Part shown: in pieces, positions 14,548-21,467 of the stretch
Position numbering within the stretch: the stretch's first letter is position 1
Layout of the letters: every line of letters begins with the position of its first letter
Source: a virus
Length of the DNA: 35,299 nucleotides
Strand: one strand, 5' to 3'
IMG/VR virus record: IMGVR_UViG_3300009164_000183
Location: 1-35,299 of that record
Translations under genes and position numbers: made by a program
The notes under the pieces: model-generated
Database searches by the model: none
What the model saw: the letters and a program-made list of their open reading frames with translations, nothing else
Told to the model about the DNA's origin: nothing

Positions 14548-14875
14548 CAGAGACGAATGTCCTGAATGCAACGTAAAATTTAATAATGTGTTCGAAGCAA
14601 CAGACCACTTGCTCGAAGAAGATGAAGAGTTTGATCCAGCTTTAATCCTACCTAATGGGTATCGATTAATGATAGGCTCGTTACTTAGGTGTATGTATAG
14701 GTACGCCGAACAACCTGAACAGATCAAAAAGATTGCGCAGGATACGTATATGACTTTGTTCGTAGCGGAGACGGATCCAGACATAGTAATGGAAACGATT
14801 GAAGATATGATAGTAGAGTCAAGTGTGATGGGACTGGATGATGAACTTAAAAAACTACTCGAAGGTGGAGCGTGA
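14540..14875 (+). CDS. Acidic hypothetical protein with a C-x2-C...H motif (111 aa)
   Basis: The N terminus has CPECNVKFNNVFEATDHLLE, which resembles a small zinc finger with Cys8, Cys11 and a His about 13 residues later, though the fourth ligand is unclear. The rest is strongly acidic and helical (DEEFDPALIL, METIEDMIVE, DDELKKLLEG). The protein overlaps the primase stop (ATGATTAA) and reads in the replication operon. Similar short acidic proteins with a CPxC start occur in actinophage replication modules, with no function I can name. Confidence 0.6.
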   Translation: MINRDECPECNVKFNNVFEATDHLLEEDEEFDPALILPNGYRLMIGSLLRCMYRYAEQPEQIKKIAQDTYMTLFVAETDPDIVMETIEDMIVESSVMGLDDELKKLLEGGA

Positions 14876-14881
14876 AGAGAT

Positions 14882-15256
14882 ATGGCAGATTATAGACTTC
14901 TTGGTGAACCAAGGTTACAAGATAACAGATCTGAAAGCGGAGGGCCAGGAGATAGTGGTGCAGATCACATTTCCAATACTGAGTTCATCAATAACGTAGC
15001 CGATGTAACCTCAGGGTTGTTTGATCTACTGATCAGTAAGCATATGGACTACGGCCCAAAGAACATAGGTCAGAGTCCAGGCGGTGCGATTAATGGATTG
15101 CGTGTGCGAATGCACGATAAGTTAGCACGTATAAATAATCTATACGAAAAGGATGTAGACCCTGAACACGAATCCTTGCAGGATTCTTTCAAGGATATGG
15201 CAAACTATGCAATCATCGGATTGCTAGTACTACAAGGGAAGTGGCCTCAACAATGA
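14882..15256 (+). CDS. Nmad1/DUF1599-type nucleotide-associated protein (124 aa)
   Basis: After a divergent first 40 residues, the protein carries the hallmark of the nucleotide modification associated domain 1 (DUF1599). There is LLISKHMDYGPKN followed by GLRVRMHDKLARINNLY and QDSFKDMANYAIIGLLVLQ. The K-x2-DYG, DK-x-ARI and D-x-ANYAI blocks form an all-alpha bundle related in look to MazG-type pyrophosphatases. In other phages the domain sits in operons for modified bases or nucleotide pools. Here its partners are a metallophosphoesterase (next gene, ATGA overlap) and replication enzymes. No base-modifying enzyme was seen in the window, so pool sanitation is as likely as DNA modification. 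Confidence 0.7.
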   Translation: MADYRLLGEPRLQDNRSESGGPGDSGADHISNTEFINNVADVTSGLFDLLISKHMDYGPKNIGQSPGGAINGLRVRMHDKLARINNLYEKDVDPEHESLQDSFKDMANYAIIGLLVLQGKWPQQ

Positions 15257-15996
15257 AGGTAATAGTTTGCGTATCTGATTTGCAGATACCATATCACGAT
15301 AGACGAGCAGTTAATAATCTTGTAGACTTCGTTAAGAAGTACAAGCCTACTGAAGTAGTATCGGTTGGTGACGAAATGGATATGCAGACTATCTCGCGTT
15401 GGTCCAAGGGTACACCTCTTGAGTATGAACGCTCGATTGCTAGGGATAGAGACGAGACTACTCGTGTACTCGAAGCCTTAAAGATTAAGCATATCATTCG
15501 CAGCAACCATACTGATCGATTGTTTAATACTGTGATGATGCGTGCACCAGGACTTATGGGATTACCTGAGCTTGATCTTCCTAACTTCTTAAGACTAGAT
15601 GAGATAGGTGCAACCTATCATACTAGACCATATGAGTTAGCACCTAACTGGTTGCTACTACACGGTGATGAAGGTTCGATGAATAGTACGGGCGGGCTTA
15701 CTGCATTGGGATTGGCTAAGCGGACGGGCAAGTCCGTAGTGTGCGGGCATACGCATAGAATGGGTCTATCACATTACACTCAAGCATACTCAGGGTCTAG
15801 TCCTAAGACTGTATGGGGTATGGAAGTTGGCAACCTGATGAATTACAAGCACGCTAAGTATGTTAAAGCAGGCTTGTTCTCTTGGCAACAGGGCTTTGGT
15901 ATGTTGTATGTTGACGGCAAAGATGTAACGCCAGTCACAGTACCAATTAGAAAAGACGGTACGTTTATTGTTGAAGGTAAAGTATGGGGCAGATAA
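15253..15996 (+). CDS. Calcineurin-like metallophosphoesterase (247 aa)
   Basis: All motifs of the two-metal phosphoesterase fold are present: Asp9-x-Gln11 in VSDLQIPYHD, Asp40 in VVSVGDEMD, Asn85-His86 in RSNHTDR, His137 in LLLHGDEG and His166-x-His168 in CGHTHRM. ATG 15253 overlaps the preceding TGA and puts motif I at the N terminus as is normal; an in-frame GTG at 15241 would add four residues. The substrate cannot be told; phage relatives act on nucleotides, cyclic nucleotides, nucleic-acid ends or phosphoproteins. It is next to the Nmad1 protein, so a nucleotide-related task is plausible. The end overlaps the next gene by 13 nt. Confidence 0.85.
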   Translation: MKVIVCVSDLQIPYHDRRAVNNLVDFVKKYKPTEVVSVGDEMDMQTISRWSKGTPLEYERSIARDRDETTRVLEALKIKHIIRSNHTDRLFNTVMMRAPGLMGLPELDLPNFLRLDEIGATYHTRPYELAPNWLLLHGDEGSMNSTGGLTALGLAKRTGKSVVCGHTHRMGLSHYTQAYSGSSPKTVWGMEVGNLMNYKHAKYVKAGLFSWQQGFGMLYVDGKDVTPVTVPIRKDGTFIVEGKVWGR

Positions 15997-16691
15997 ACTG
16001 GGAGCAGGTAGAACCTTGGGAGTATGCAATCATCAGGGTTACTGGTGAGTACGCTAAGAAATATCCTATGGTTGAGTCCGAGGATATCAGACAATCTTTA
16101 TTCGAATGGTTTGCTGAACACCCAAACAAACTTGTTGAGTGGGAAGCATTAACACCACGAGAAAGAAAGAATGCTATCTATCGTTGCTTACGCAACCAAG
16201 CACTGGACTATTGTCAGTACTGGAAAGCTAAAAGTGTTGGGTATGATTACAGTGATTTGTTTTATTACGAAGCCGATGTTGTTGAAGCACTCTTGCCAGC
16301 AGTGTTACGTGGTGAGTGGGGCGTTACGCATAAGTTGAATCTCGGTAGACCAGGGAGACCGAGTGCTCCAGCAGAAGGTAATAATCTGCAGGCTATGATG
16401 ATCGAGATCGACTCAGCATACCGTAAGTTAAGTGACGACAATAAGCGTCTACTATTCCTACGATACGCTGAGTCAATGGAGTACGCTGACATCGCTAAGG
16501 AATTAGATGGTGGCACTAGCGATGCGGTGCGTATGCGTACAACTAGAGCAGTACGCAAACTTATTAATACTATTGGTGGGTTCAGACCATTCATAGACAA
16601 TGACTCACCAATTAAAGATGAGACTAACGAGGAAGATGAAGAGTTAGTCGTCGATGTTATTGAGGACGAGGAAGTGGAAGAGCAAGATTAA
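15984..16691 (+). CDS. Sigma-factor-like DNA-binding protein with acidic tail (235 aa)
   Basis: The first 80 residues (SEDIRQSLFEWFAEHP and RKNAIYRCLRNQALDYCQYW) resemble a region-2-like helical domain. Residues 143-195 are a region-4 helix-turn-helix: YRKLSDDNKRLLFLRYAES followed by YADIAKELDG and RTTRAVRKL. Between them NLGRPGRPSAP looks like an AT-hook. The last 25 residues are almost all acidic (EEDEELVVDVIEDEEVEEQD), reminiscent of the RNA-polymerase delta subunit tail. It closes the rightward replication operon and shares its stop region (TTAA) with a convergent gene. It probably redirects host RNA polymerase to phage promoters, but a non-sigma regulator is possible. Confidence 0.7.
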   Translation: MGQINWEQVEPWEYAIIRVTGEYAKKYPMVESEDIRQSLFEWFAEHPNKLVEWEALTPRERKNAIYRCLRNQALDYCQYWKAKSVGYDYSDLFYYEADVVEALLPAVLRGEWGVTHKLNLGRPGRPSAPAEGNNLQAMMIEIDSAYRKLSDDNKRLLFLRYAESMEYADIAKELDGGTSDAVRMRTTRAVRKLINTIGGFRPFIDNDSPIKDETNEEDEELVVDVIEDEEVEEQD

Positions 16692-17260
16692 ACCTGCTCT
16701 TCCCACTCCTCTTGTACTAGATCGAGTGGTGCTAGTATCTCTTCATCGGATAGTAGAAGATCGTCTATGTCAATCTCTGCTGGGTCAACGTAAGTTGTCT
16801 CAGCATACTCTTGCATAGCCTCATATATAAACTCGTCTGGACTATCATATACTGGATACCAAGGCAGTATAGGTGTACCTTGTTCTAGGGATAGATAGCC
16901 AACGGTCTTAGTGATACGTTGCTTGTTCTCGAACTGTGTCGTTGCAGGTAAATCCCCACGTTCTTCCCAAGAAATAGGAATAACATCGAGATCAAACTGC
17001 CATACGCCGTTAGGTGTTGAGCAGATATACAAGGGGCTCAATCCAATTTTATCTGCCTCTGCCTTGAGTCGGTCGTACTTTAACTTCTCAATCATAAGGT
17101 TATCGTAGTGTGTCTTGCGACACTTGAGTTCTACATATATACCATACTCGATTGAGAAACAATCGGTTGCTGAATACTCATCACTAGTTATGTGCACTAG
17201 ATCTTCGTACTCATAGTCTCGGAGAAGATCGAATAGTTTCTTCTCATCTAACTCTAACAT
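16688..17260 (-). CDS. Putative PD-(D/E)XK-like nuclease, end of the leftward operon (190 aa)
   Basis: The start is the ATG at 17258-17260 because GGAGG is 5 nt upstream; a longer frame reaches back into the preceding gene. The N-terminal half has FSIEYGIYVELKCRKTHYDN, in which GIYVELKCR resembles the E-x-K core of restriction-like nucleases, and Asp residues upstream (SDEYSATD) could supply the other ligand. KLKYDRLKAEADKIGLSPLY fits the helix after the core. The C-terminal 50 residues are acidic. The phage family is not recognised with certainty. The gene converges on the sigma-like gene, the two stops sharing TTAA. Confidence 0.6.
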   Translation of the reverse strand: MLELDEKKLFDLLRDYEYEDLVHITSDEYSATDCFSIEYGIYVELKCRKTHYDNLMIEKLKYDRLKAEADKIGLSPLYICSTPNGVWQFDLDVIPISWEERGDLPATTQFENKQRITKTVGYLSLEQGTPILPWYPVYDSPDEFIYEAMQEYAETTYVDPAEIDIDDLLLSDEEILAPLDLVQEEWEEQV

Positions 17261-17261
17261 C

Positions 17262-17432
17262 TTAGCCTCCCGTACTATAGAAGCCAGGGCCATTGAACTT
17301 AACTGCTGGCGCTGTGTATACACGCCTTAGTGTATCACCACATACCACACATACTGGTGGTTCGTGGTCATATGATAGTGATAGTTCCATTCTAGTGCCG
17401 TCACTTGGACATTCGTATTCATATGTTGGCAT
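17262..17432 (-). CDS. FmdB-like zinc-ribbon protein (56 aa)
   Basis: A 56-residue protein beginning MPTYEYECPSDGTRMELSLS and ending APAVKFNGPGFYSTGG, the typical start and end of FmdB-family zinc ribbons. The C-terminal knuckle CVVCG is intact, but the first one is CPSDG, so a second Cys of the first pair is missing, unlike most of the family. GGAGGG precedes the ATG, and the ATG overlaps the upstream stop. FmdB-type proteins are small regulatory or protein-binding zinc ribbons; in phages their role is unknown. Confidence 0.75.
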   Translation of the reverse strand: MPTYEYECPSDGTRMELSLSYDHEPPVCVVCGDTLRRVYTAPAVKFNGPGFYSTGG

Positions 17433-17632
17433 TAGAAATTCCCTCCACTATAATGCAACTCTTCGTCAGCGTTACGCGCTTCTACTGCTGCCCAAGGATC
17501 GGATTGCATACGCTCCAAGAGTTGTCGTCTATTGCCCTCCATAATTGCGTTAATGTGTGCTTGAAATTCATTAGATGTTGAGTAGTTTAGTTGCTCTTGC
17601 TTTCTTACTATCTCGTGTAGAAACTCAGACAT
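17432..17632 (-). CDS. Small helical hypothetical protein (66 aa)
   Basis: A soluble, helix-rich protein starting MSEFLHEIVRKQEQLNYSTS, with RRQLLERMQSDPWAAVEARN in the second half. It overlaps the upstream gene by 8 nt, and its stop overlaps the start of the FmdB-like gene (TAATG). No family or catalytic residues were recognised. Its place in a chain of tightly coupled genes supports it as real. Confidence 0.65.
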   Translation of the reverse strand: MSEFLHEIVRKQEQLNYSTSNEFQAHINAIMEGNRRQLLERMQSDPWAAVEARNADEELHYSGGNF

Positions 17633-17849
17633 CTTCTTCCTCCATATCTATTGGTGTTGGTGCAGTAGCAATCGTACCACAACTTATGCATTCTGTGTCA
17701 AGGAAGTACATACCAATCGTACCGTCCTCGTCAAAGCGTGCCTTGATATTCCATACATCACAACCGCAAGGGCATACTGTGGTTGGCGTACCACGTATGT
17801 CCATTGACTGCGTGTAATCAGGTTGTAAACTATTTATATCTTCTGTCAT
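17625..17849 (-). CDS. Zinc-ribbon protein (74 aa)
   Basis: ATG 17849 overlaps the upstream stop (TAATG), and the product starts MTEDINSLQPDYTQSMDIRG. A four-Cys zinc ribbon follows: CPCGC at about 33-37 and CISCG at about 61-65, separated by a beta segment with GTIGMYFLDTE. The protein ends in an acidic tail (PIDMEEEDV). Small ribbons of this pattern (TPTTVCPCGC, YFLDxECxxCG) are common in actinophage early operons. Nucleic-acid or protein binding is likely, but no partner can be named. Confidence 0.72.
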   Translation of the reverse strand: MTEDINSLQPDYTQSMDIRGTPTTVCPCGCDVWNIKARFDEDGTIGMYFLDTECISCGTIATAPTPIDMEEEDV

Positions 17850-18241
17850 TAGTGCCACCCGTTCTTCTGAAAGAAACCCCAAGCGTTGCAAGGGGTATCG
17901 TATCTGTAGTAAATATATGCTAGCCCTCGCTCAATCTGTCGTGGTGCTGGCGTACTTGGATCAAGTCCCAGTAGTTGAGGGATACCGCCTGCGTTCTTCC
18001 CCGAAACCTTAACGCGGTTGAATGCGTAAGGATTCCACGCCGACTCTTTACCCCACAACTTACTGAGACAAGACCACTGTTCATCTTGCCACTCAGTTAG
18101 TTTATCTCTAGCATAGGCTTGGCTATCTTCTTTAGTCCAAGCCTTCTGTATAGAAGTAGATACTATATTAGGTTCGTCAATTTGTGGTGCGAACTTAAAC
18201 AGTACCACTAATATAAGTGTCAAGAATATTATCGGTCTCAC
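17849..18241 (-). CDS. Membrane-anchored lytic transglycosylase-like enzyme (130 aa)
   Basis: An N-terminal hydrophobic stretch (MRPIIFLTLILVVLFKF) without a clear cleavage site predicts a membrane anchor. The C-terminal domain has WSCLSKLWGKESAWNPYAFN with Glu66 as the expected catalytic acid, then GKNAGGIPQLLGLDP and a terminal AWGFFQKNGWH. These match lysozyme-like/aggregation-promoting-factor transglycosylases of Gram-positive bacteria and their phages. It would cut glycan strands outside the membrane. It lies in the leftward operon, far from the lysis cassette and next to WhiB. The GTG start overlaps the WhiB stop (GTGA). It might remodel the wall early, or help DNA entry, rather than lyse. 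Confidence 0.75.
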   Translation of the reverse strand: MRPIIFLTLILVVLFKFAPQIDEPNIVSTSIQKAWTKEDSQAYARDKLTEWQDEQWSCLSKLWGKESAWNPYAFNRVKVSGKNAGGIPQLLGLDPSTPAPRQIERGLAYIYYRYDTPCNAWGFFQKNGWH

Positions 18242-18555
18242 TGTAAACTCCTAACTCTGCGTGCAAAGTATACCTTGTTGAGTCTACTCTTAGCGCGTAC
18301 ATTACTGAATGATAACTGGATACGCTCACCCGAAAGTTTACCACCCCATATACCATTCTCTACATTCTCGGGCTTCATACCCTCGGCTAAGCAAGCCTTG
18401 GTTATTGGACAGCGAGCGCAGATAGCAAGTGCAACAAGTGAACGCTGCACCATATTCTGTTCTGTTGTTACTGGCAAGCGACCACTACCTGTGACTTCTG
18501 TTGTATCAGAGAACCATAGGTCAGGATCTTCGTGCCCTGTACATAATCCTTTCAT
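18238..18555 (-). CDS. whiB: WhiB-family iron-sulfur transcription regulator (105 aa)
   Basis: The complete WhiB signature is visible: Cys5 in GLCTGHEDPDLWF, then Cys46-x2-Cys49-x5-Cys55 in ICARCPITKAC, and the GIWGG turn at 68-72 followed by basic residues (VRAKSRLNKVYFARRVR). WhiB proteins bind a redox- and NO-sensitive 4Fe-4S cluster and the host sigma factor to adjust transcription, and they are hallmarks of Actinobacteria and their phages. It is translated after a tiny membrane gene (ATGA overlap) and before the transglycosylase. It probably modulates host or late-phage promoters. This is the best single marker of host phylum in the window. Confidence 0.9.
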   Translation of the reverse strand: MKGLCTGHEDPDLWFSDTTEVTGSGRLPVTTEQNMVQRSLVALAICARCPITKACLAEGMKPENVENGIWGGKLSGERIQLSFSNVRAKSRLNKVYFARRVRSLQ

Positions 18556-18671
18556 AGAAATTTACCTGCTGTGTATAGTGCAAACAGAAAGAACAGTATC
18601 ATTGGAGGACTAACACCACCTGTTAATCCGATTAGTATAAATGTTACTATAAATCCTGCTATACCCAACAC
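18552..18671 (-). CDS. Two-helix membrane microprotein (39 aa)
   Basis: A leftward ORF that starts at GTG 18671 or TTG 18668 just after AAAGGA and ends in a TGA overlapping the WhiB ATG (ATGA). The product is two hydrophobic helices (GIAGFIVTFILIGLTGG and PMILFFLFALYTAG). Ribosome site and coupling support it. Which of the two starts is used is unclear; spacing slightly favours TTG. Function unknown. Confidence 0.55.
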   Translation of the reverse strand: MLGIAGFIVTFILIGLTGGVSPPMILFFLFALYTAGKFL

Positions 18672-18682
18672 AATCCTTTCTC

Positions 18683-18814
18683 TTAGTCGTCATAGAAATC
18701 GCTGTACATTACATCAGGTTCTCCACACTCACACTCGAATGTGAAGTTACCGCAGCCGTCGCACTCGTCGCTATATCCTAGCGCGATGTCGTCGTCTAAG
18801 CGTGGTTCGCTCAT
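18683..18814 (-). CDS. Acidic four-cysteine microprotein (43 aa)
   Basis: ATG 18814 overlaps the upstream stop as TAATG. The product MSEPRLDDDIALGYSDECDG continues with C-G-N-F-T-F-E-C-E-C-G, so it has CDGC and CEC pairs that could bind one zinc. It ends acidic (YSDFYDD). It is one of several small metal-binding proteins in this operon. No family recognised. Confidence 0.55.
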   Translation of the reverse strand: MSEPRLDDDIALGYSDECDGCGNFTFECECGEPDVMYSDFYDD

Positions 18815-18972
18815 TAGTTATGCACCCCATATTTCCAGCAAACACTTTGGATTGCTTGCTCTAGTTCGTTGATGAATTCTTCCTTGATAACTTGACTCAT
18901 ACTACCGATCTCTGAACTACGGACACTAGCGTGCCAGACTATATCCCTAGTTGATGTGTCTACTATTACCAT
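18814..18972 (-). CDS. Small hypothetical protein (52 aa)
   Basis: AGGAAG lies about 4 nt before the ATG at 18970-18972, and the stop overlaps the next ATG. The product begins MVIVDTSTRDIVWHASVRSS and ends with an amphipathic helix (IKEEFINELEQAIQSVCWKY). No membrane segment or motif is visible. Clean ribosome site and coupling support it. Function unknown. Confidence 0.55.
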   Translation of the reverse strand: MVIVDTSTRDIVWHASVRSSEIGSMSQVIKEEFINELEQAIQSVCWKYGVHN

Positions 18973-19034
18973 ATACTTCCTCTCTAGTTAAAGTTGGTGA
19001 GCAGTTTATAGACTGTGTGCTCAGGTCTAATATG

Positions 19035-19295
19035 TTACGCCTCGAATACTACATCTACGAACCCGTCAAGGCGTTCGTGTGTAGCGATAAGACCTTTAGT
19101 ACCAGTCAGATGTTTGTACTGACCGTTACCTAATGAAACCCAGATTGACTTGGGCTTGAAGCGGTTCTGTTCAGGCTTTGCCTTAACGATAGTACCGCGT
19201 ACTGGATAATCAGATGATGATGAAGCGTTGAGTTCGATCTCATCTGCAATCACGCGAAGTTCTTCCGCGAGATTTAGGATTGTGTTACTGGACAT
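19035..19295 (-). CDS. Hypothetical protein (86 aa)
   Basis: A soluble protein with an N-terminal amphipathic helix (NTILNLAEELRVIADEIELN), a Ser-rich turn, and a beta-rich second half (RGTIVKAKPEQNRFKPKSIW, LIATHERLDGFVDVVFEA). AGAGGT precedes the ATG. A gap of 62 nt separates it from the next gene downstream. The basic strands could bind nucleic acid, but no family was recognised. Confidence 0.6.
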   Translation of the reverse strand: MSSNTILNLAEELRVIADEIELNASSSSDYPVRGTIVKAKPEQNRFKPKSIWVSLGNGQYKHLTGTKGLIATHERLDGFVDVVFEA

Positions 19296-19350
19296 TGTTA
19301 CCTCTCTAGTTTGTGTTGCAATCCATAAGCACCTTGCCTATGGAAACCTA

Positions 19351-20163
19351 TTACATATCGAATGAACCTGCATACTTCCAGTCATACGACTGAGGAGTAT
19401 AGCATAGGCACTCGATCTCGGGTGCGTTACAATCGAAGCATACCTTACACTCCGTACAGGAGTAAGGGTTCTTGTCGAAGTCCGTTAGTTGCATACAGTT
19501 AGGACATACATCTAACGGCACATCACTCTCTGCATAGTCATACTTGTACACTTCGGCTAAGTAATCTAAGGTACTGAGTTCCTTCTTAGGTGTGTGCTGT
19601 ACTCGCTTATGGCTAGAGTTAGACCACCATATACCATTCTCGTCCCAAGTACCTAAGTTCTCGTTGATAAGATAGAACGGGTGCATACCAGCAGGGTCTA
19701 AGTTAATGATAGCAATCTTACTACCACCTGCCCACTTGGATACCATAGTCCATACAGTATCGTCATCTAACGAAGCGATACCACCGATCTTGGGAAGTAT
19801 ATCTTCCGCAAGGATACGAGTATCTGAACGCTTGTCACCTGTCGGTATCGTTACATCTAACACACCATTGTGTGCGAGATAGATAAGTTCGTTGCCACCT
19901 ACCTTGAATGGGTGACAATTCTCCTCATTCTTAACGCCGTGCGTTGCATAGCGAGCGTGCCACATAGCATACCCGTCAGGATATTGCTCGCGTAACTCTA
20001 AGAACCTAGCGATATTCTTCTTAGCAGACATACTGCGTTCGCTAATAATTGTATCACCTGCCACGATAGCAAACCCGAAACCGTGCGGATTACTACACGC
20101 ACCTGCGTGCAAGTCATCAGCATTAGGTATCGAATTGGGTTCGCATACCACTAATAAACACAT
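19351..20163 (-). CDS. Class-II glutamine amidotransferase with C-terminal zinc ribbon (270 aa)
   Basis: An Ntn-type glutaminase domain: Cys2 right after the initiator Met (the nucleophile once Met is removed), MWHARYATHG at 68-76, NCHPF at 82-86, and LAHNG at 96-100 forming the oxyanion and glutamine-binding set. This fold releases ammonia from glutamine for a partner enzyme. The last 60 residues add a Cys cluster (VCPNCMQL, SCTECKVCFDC, ECLC), probably two zinc sites. The gene starts 11 nt after the amidoligase stop, with a G-rich ribosome site. Such pairing suggests the ammonia or the amide is handed to the amidoligase. The substrate is unknown. Confidence 0.85.
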   Translation of the reverse strand: MCLLVVCEPNSIPNADDLHAGACSNPHGFGFAIVAGDTIISERSMSAKKNIARFLELREQYPDGYAMWHARYATHGVKNEENCHPFKVGGNELIYLAHNGVLDVTIPTGDKRSDTRILAEDILPKIGGIASLDDDTVWTMVSKWAGGSKIAIINLDPAGMHPFYLINENLGTWDENGIWWSNSSHKRVQHTPKKELSTLDYLAEVYKYDYAESDVPLDVCPNCMQLTDFDKNPYSCTECKVCFDCNAPEIECLCYTPQSYDWKYAGSFDM

Positions 20164-20174
20164 ACTACCACCCC

Positions 20175-21452
20175 CTATGCTTCTTGCTTAATTGGCTTGT
20201 TGATATTTACTGCACTTACTTTATCCAACCTAGCGTACAGGTCAGGATAAATTCCATTGTTATCTTGGACATAATCCTTGAACCATTCCCAAGTTAGCGC
20301 ACCCATACGGACATCACTCACTCGTAACTCTCGAGTATATTCTACCATAGCGGTAGCAAGATCGAGAGCAGACAGGATACCTGACTTGTTCATAGTACCC
20401 TTGAAGAACCTAAGTTCTATCGTTGCTTGGTTCTGCGTATTAACCGCAGAGTATCGTTCGGTATTAGACCTGCGAGGGTCAGCAACCTTATGCTTGAACG
20501 AACGGATAGGCTTATCGAATTCGTCAAAGGTATAGACATCATTGAACCTAGCAAACCTAGACTTACGACCAGCGAACTTCATCATAACTTCGCTATTGGT
20601 GTAGACCATAGCGATAAACCTATGAAGATGTGCGCCACTACTAAAGCCAGCACGAGATAAGTGGATATGCAAACCGCAGGTATCAGTATCCCACGATCTT
20701 GCACCGTAATCCTTGCGTAGCGTTTCTATCGTGTCCCAAACTACATCAGAGTGAGAACGATAGTGTTCTAAGGTATGGGGTTGAGTAACAATCTCGAACC
20801 CGAAACTGCCTATAGAAGCGTCGGACTTTAGGATAGCCCTACCCTCTAACGCTTTACTTGCATACTCGGAAGCCTCGTTACAATTAGAACCAACCTCGGT
20901 CTCTAACTCGAAGCCCATATATAAACCTGACTTAGACGAACCGAAGAACTCTAAGTTAGGCTTGCAACTATAATTGTGGATAGTTCCACGACAACCGCAC
21001 GCTTGCAACCCGCCTGAGTGCTCAGAGCAAGGGTCACTATCCCAATAGGACTCATCGCACTCGTCACAATAGTGTGCGCTACTTTCATAGCAACTACCGC
21101 ATACCGTACTATCTCGCACCCAATAGTTATCCTCATATTCTGAGTAACTGGTATCGCAAGGGTCGCAATAGAACGAGTGGTTTTCGTAGCAACTCTCGCA
21201 CCATTGGTCGCCGCTAACAATACGAGAGTAATCGTTACTCTCCCAATCATTGCAACGCTCACAATAGAACGCACAATCTCTACAATAGACGCCCGAGTCA
21301 GCAGAACGAGCCTCGTCGTTAGATACGACGGTATGGCACGCCTCGCAAACTATCGAACAATCTACGCAGATAGGGTCGTTACTACTATCCTGACGAATAT
21401 CGTCGTCGTCGAACTCACCTGAACAATATGTGCAGGTTACTTTATCGGTCAT
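20175..21452 (-). CDS. Amidoligase with long multi-zinc-ribbon N terminus (425 aa)
   Basis: Residues 1-163 hold about 22 Cys, arranged as nine C-x2-C pairs (7/10, 29/32, 36/39, 57/60, 64/67, 85/88, 96/99, 118/121, 129/132), a string of treble-clef-like ribbons. From about 177 comes an amidoligase domain of the glutamine-synthetase/GCS-like fold: YMGFELETEV (Glu182, Glu184), Asp211, FGFEIVTQPH (Glu220), CGLHIHLSR (His262, His264), RYSAVN (333-338) and ATIELRFFKGT (Glu346, Arg348). These residues normally bind metal-ATP and the carboxylate. The family makes amide bonds between a carboxylate and an amine. It forms an operon with a glutamine amidotransferase. The ribbons probably dock the target protein or nucleic acid. 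Confidence 0.85.
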   Translation of the reverse strand: MTDKVTCTYCSGEFDDDDIRQDSSNDPICVDCSIVCEACHTVVSNDEARSADSGVYCRDCAFYCERCNDWESNDYSRIVSGDQWCESCYENHSFYCDPCDTSYSEYEDNYWVRDSTVCGSCYESSAHYCDECDESYWDSDPCSEHSGGLQACGCRGTIHNYSCKPNLEFFGSSKSGLYMGFELETEVGSNCNEASEYASKALEGRAILKSDASIGSFGFEIVTQPHTLEHYRSHSDVVWDTIETLRKDYGARSWDTDTCGLHIHLSRAGFSSGAHLHRFIAMVYTNSEVMMKFAGRKSRFARFNDVYTFDEFDKPIRSFKHKVADPRRSNTERYSAVNTQNQATIELRFFKGTMNKSGILSALDLATAMVEYTRELRVSDVRMGALTWEWFKDYVQDNNGIYPDLYARLDKVSAVNINKPIKQEA

Positions 21453-21467
21453 AGGAGACCCTTTCGT

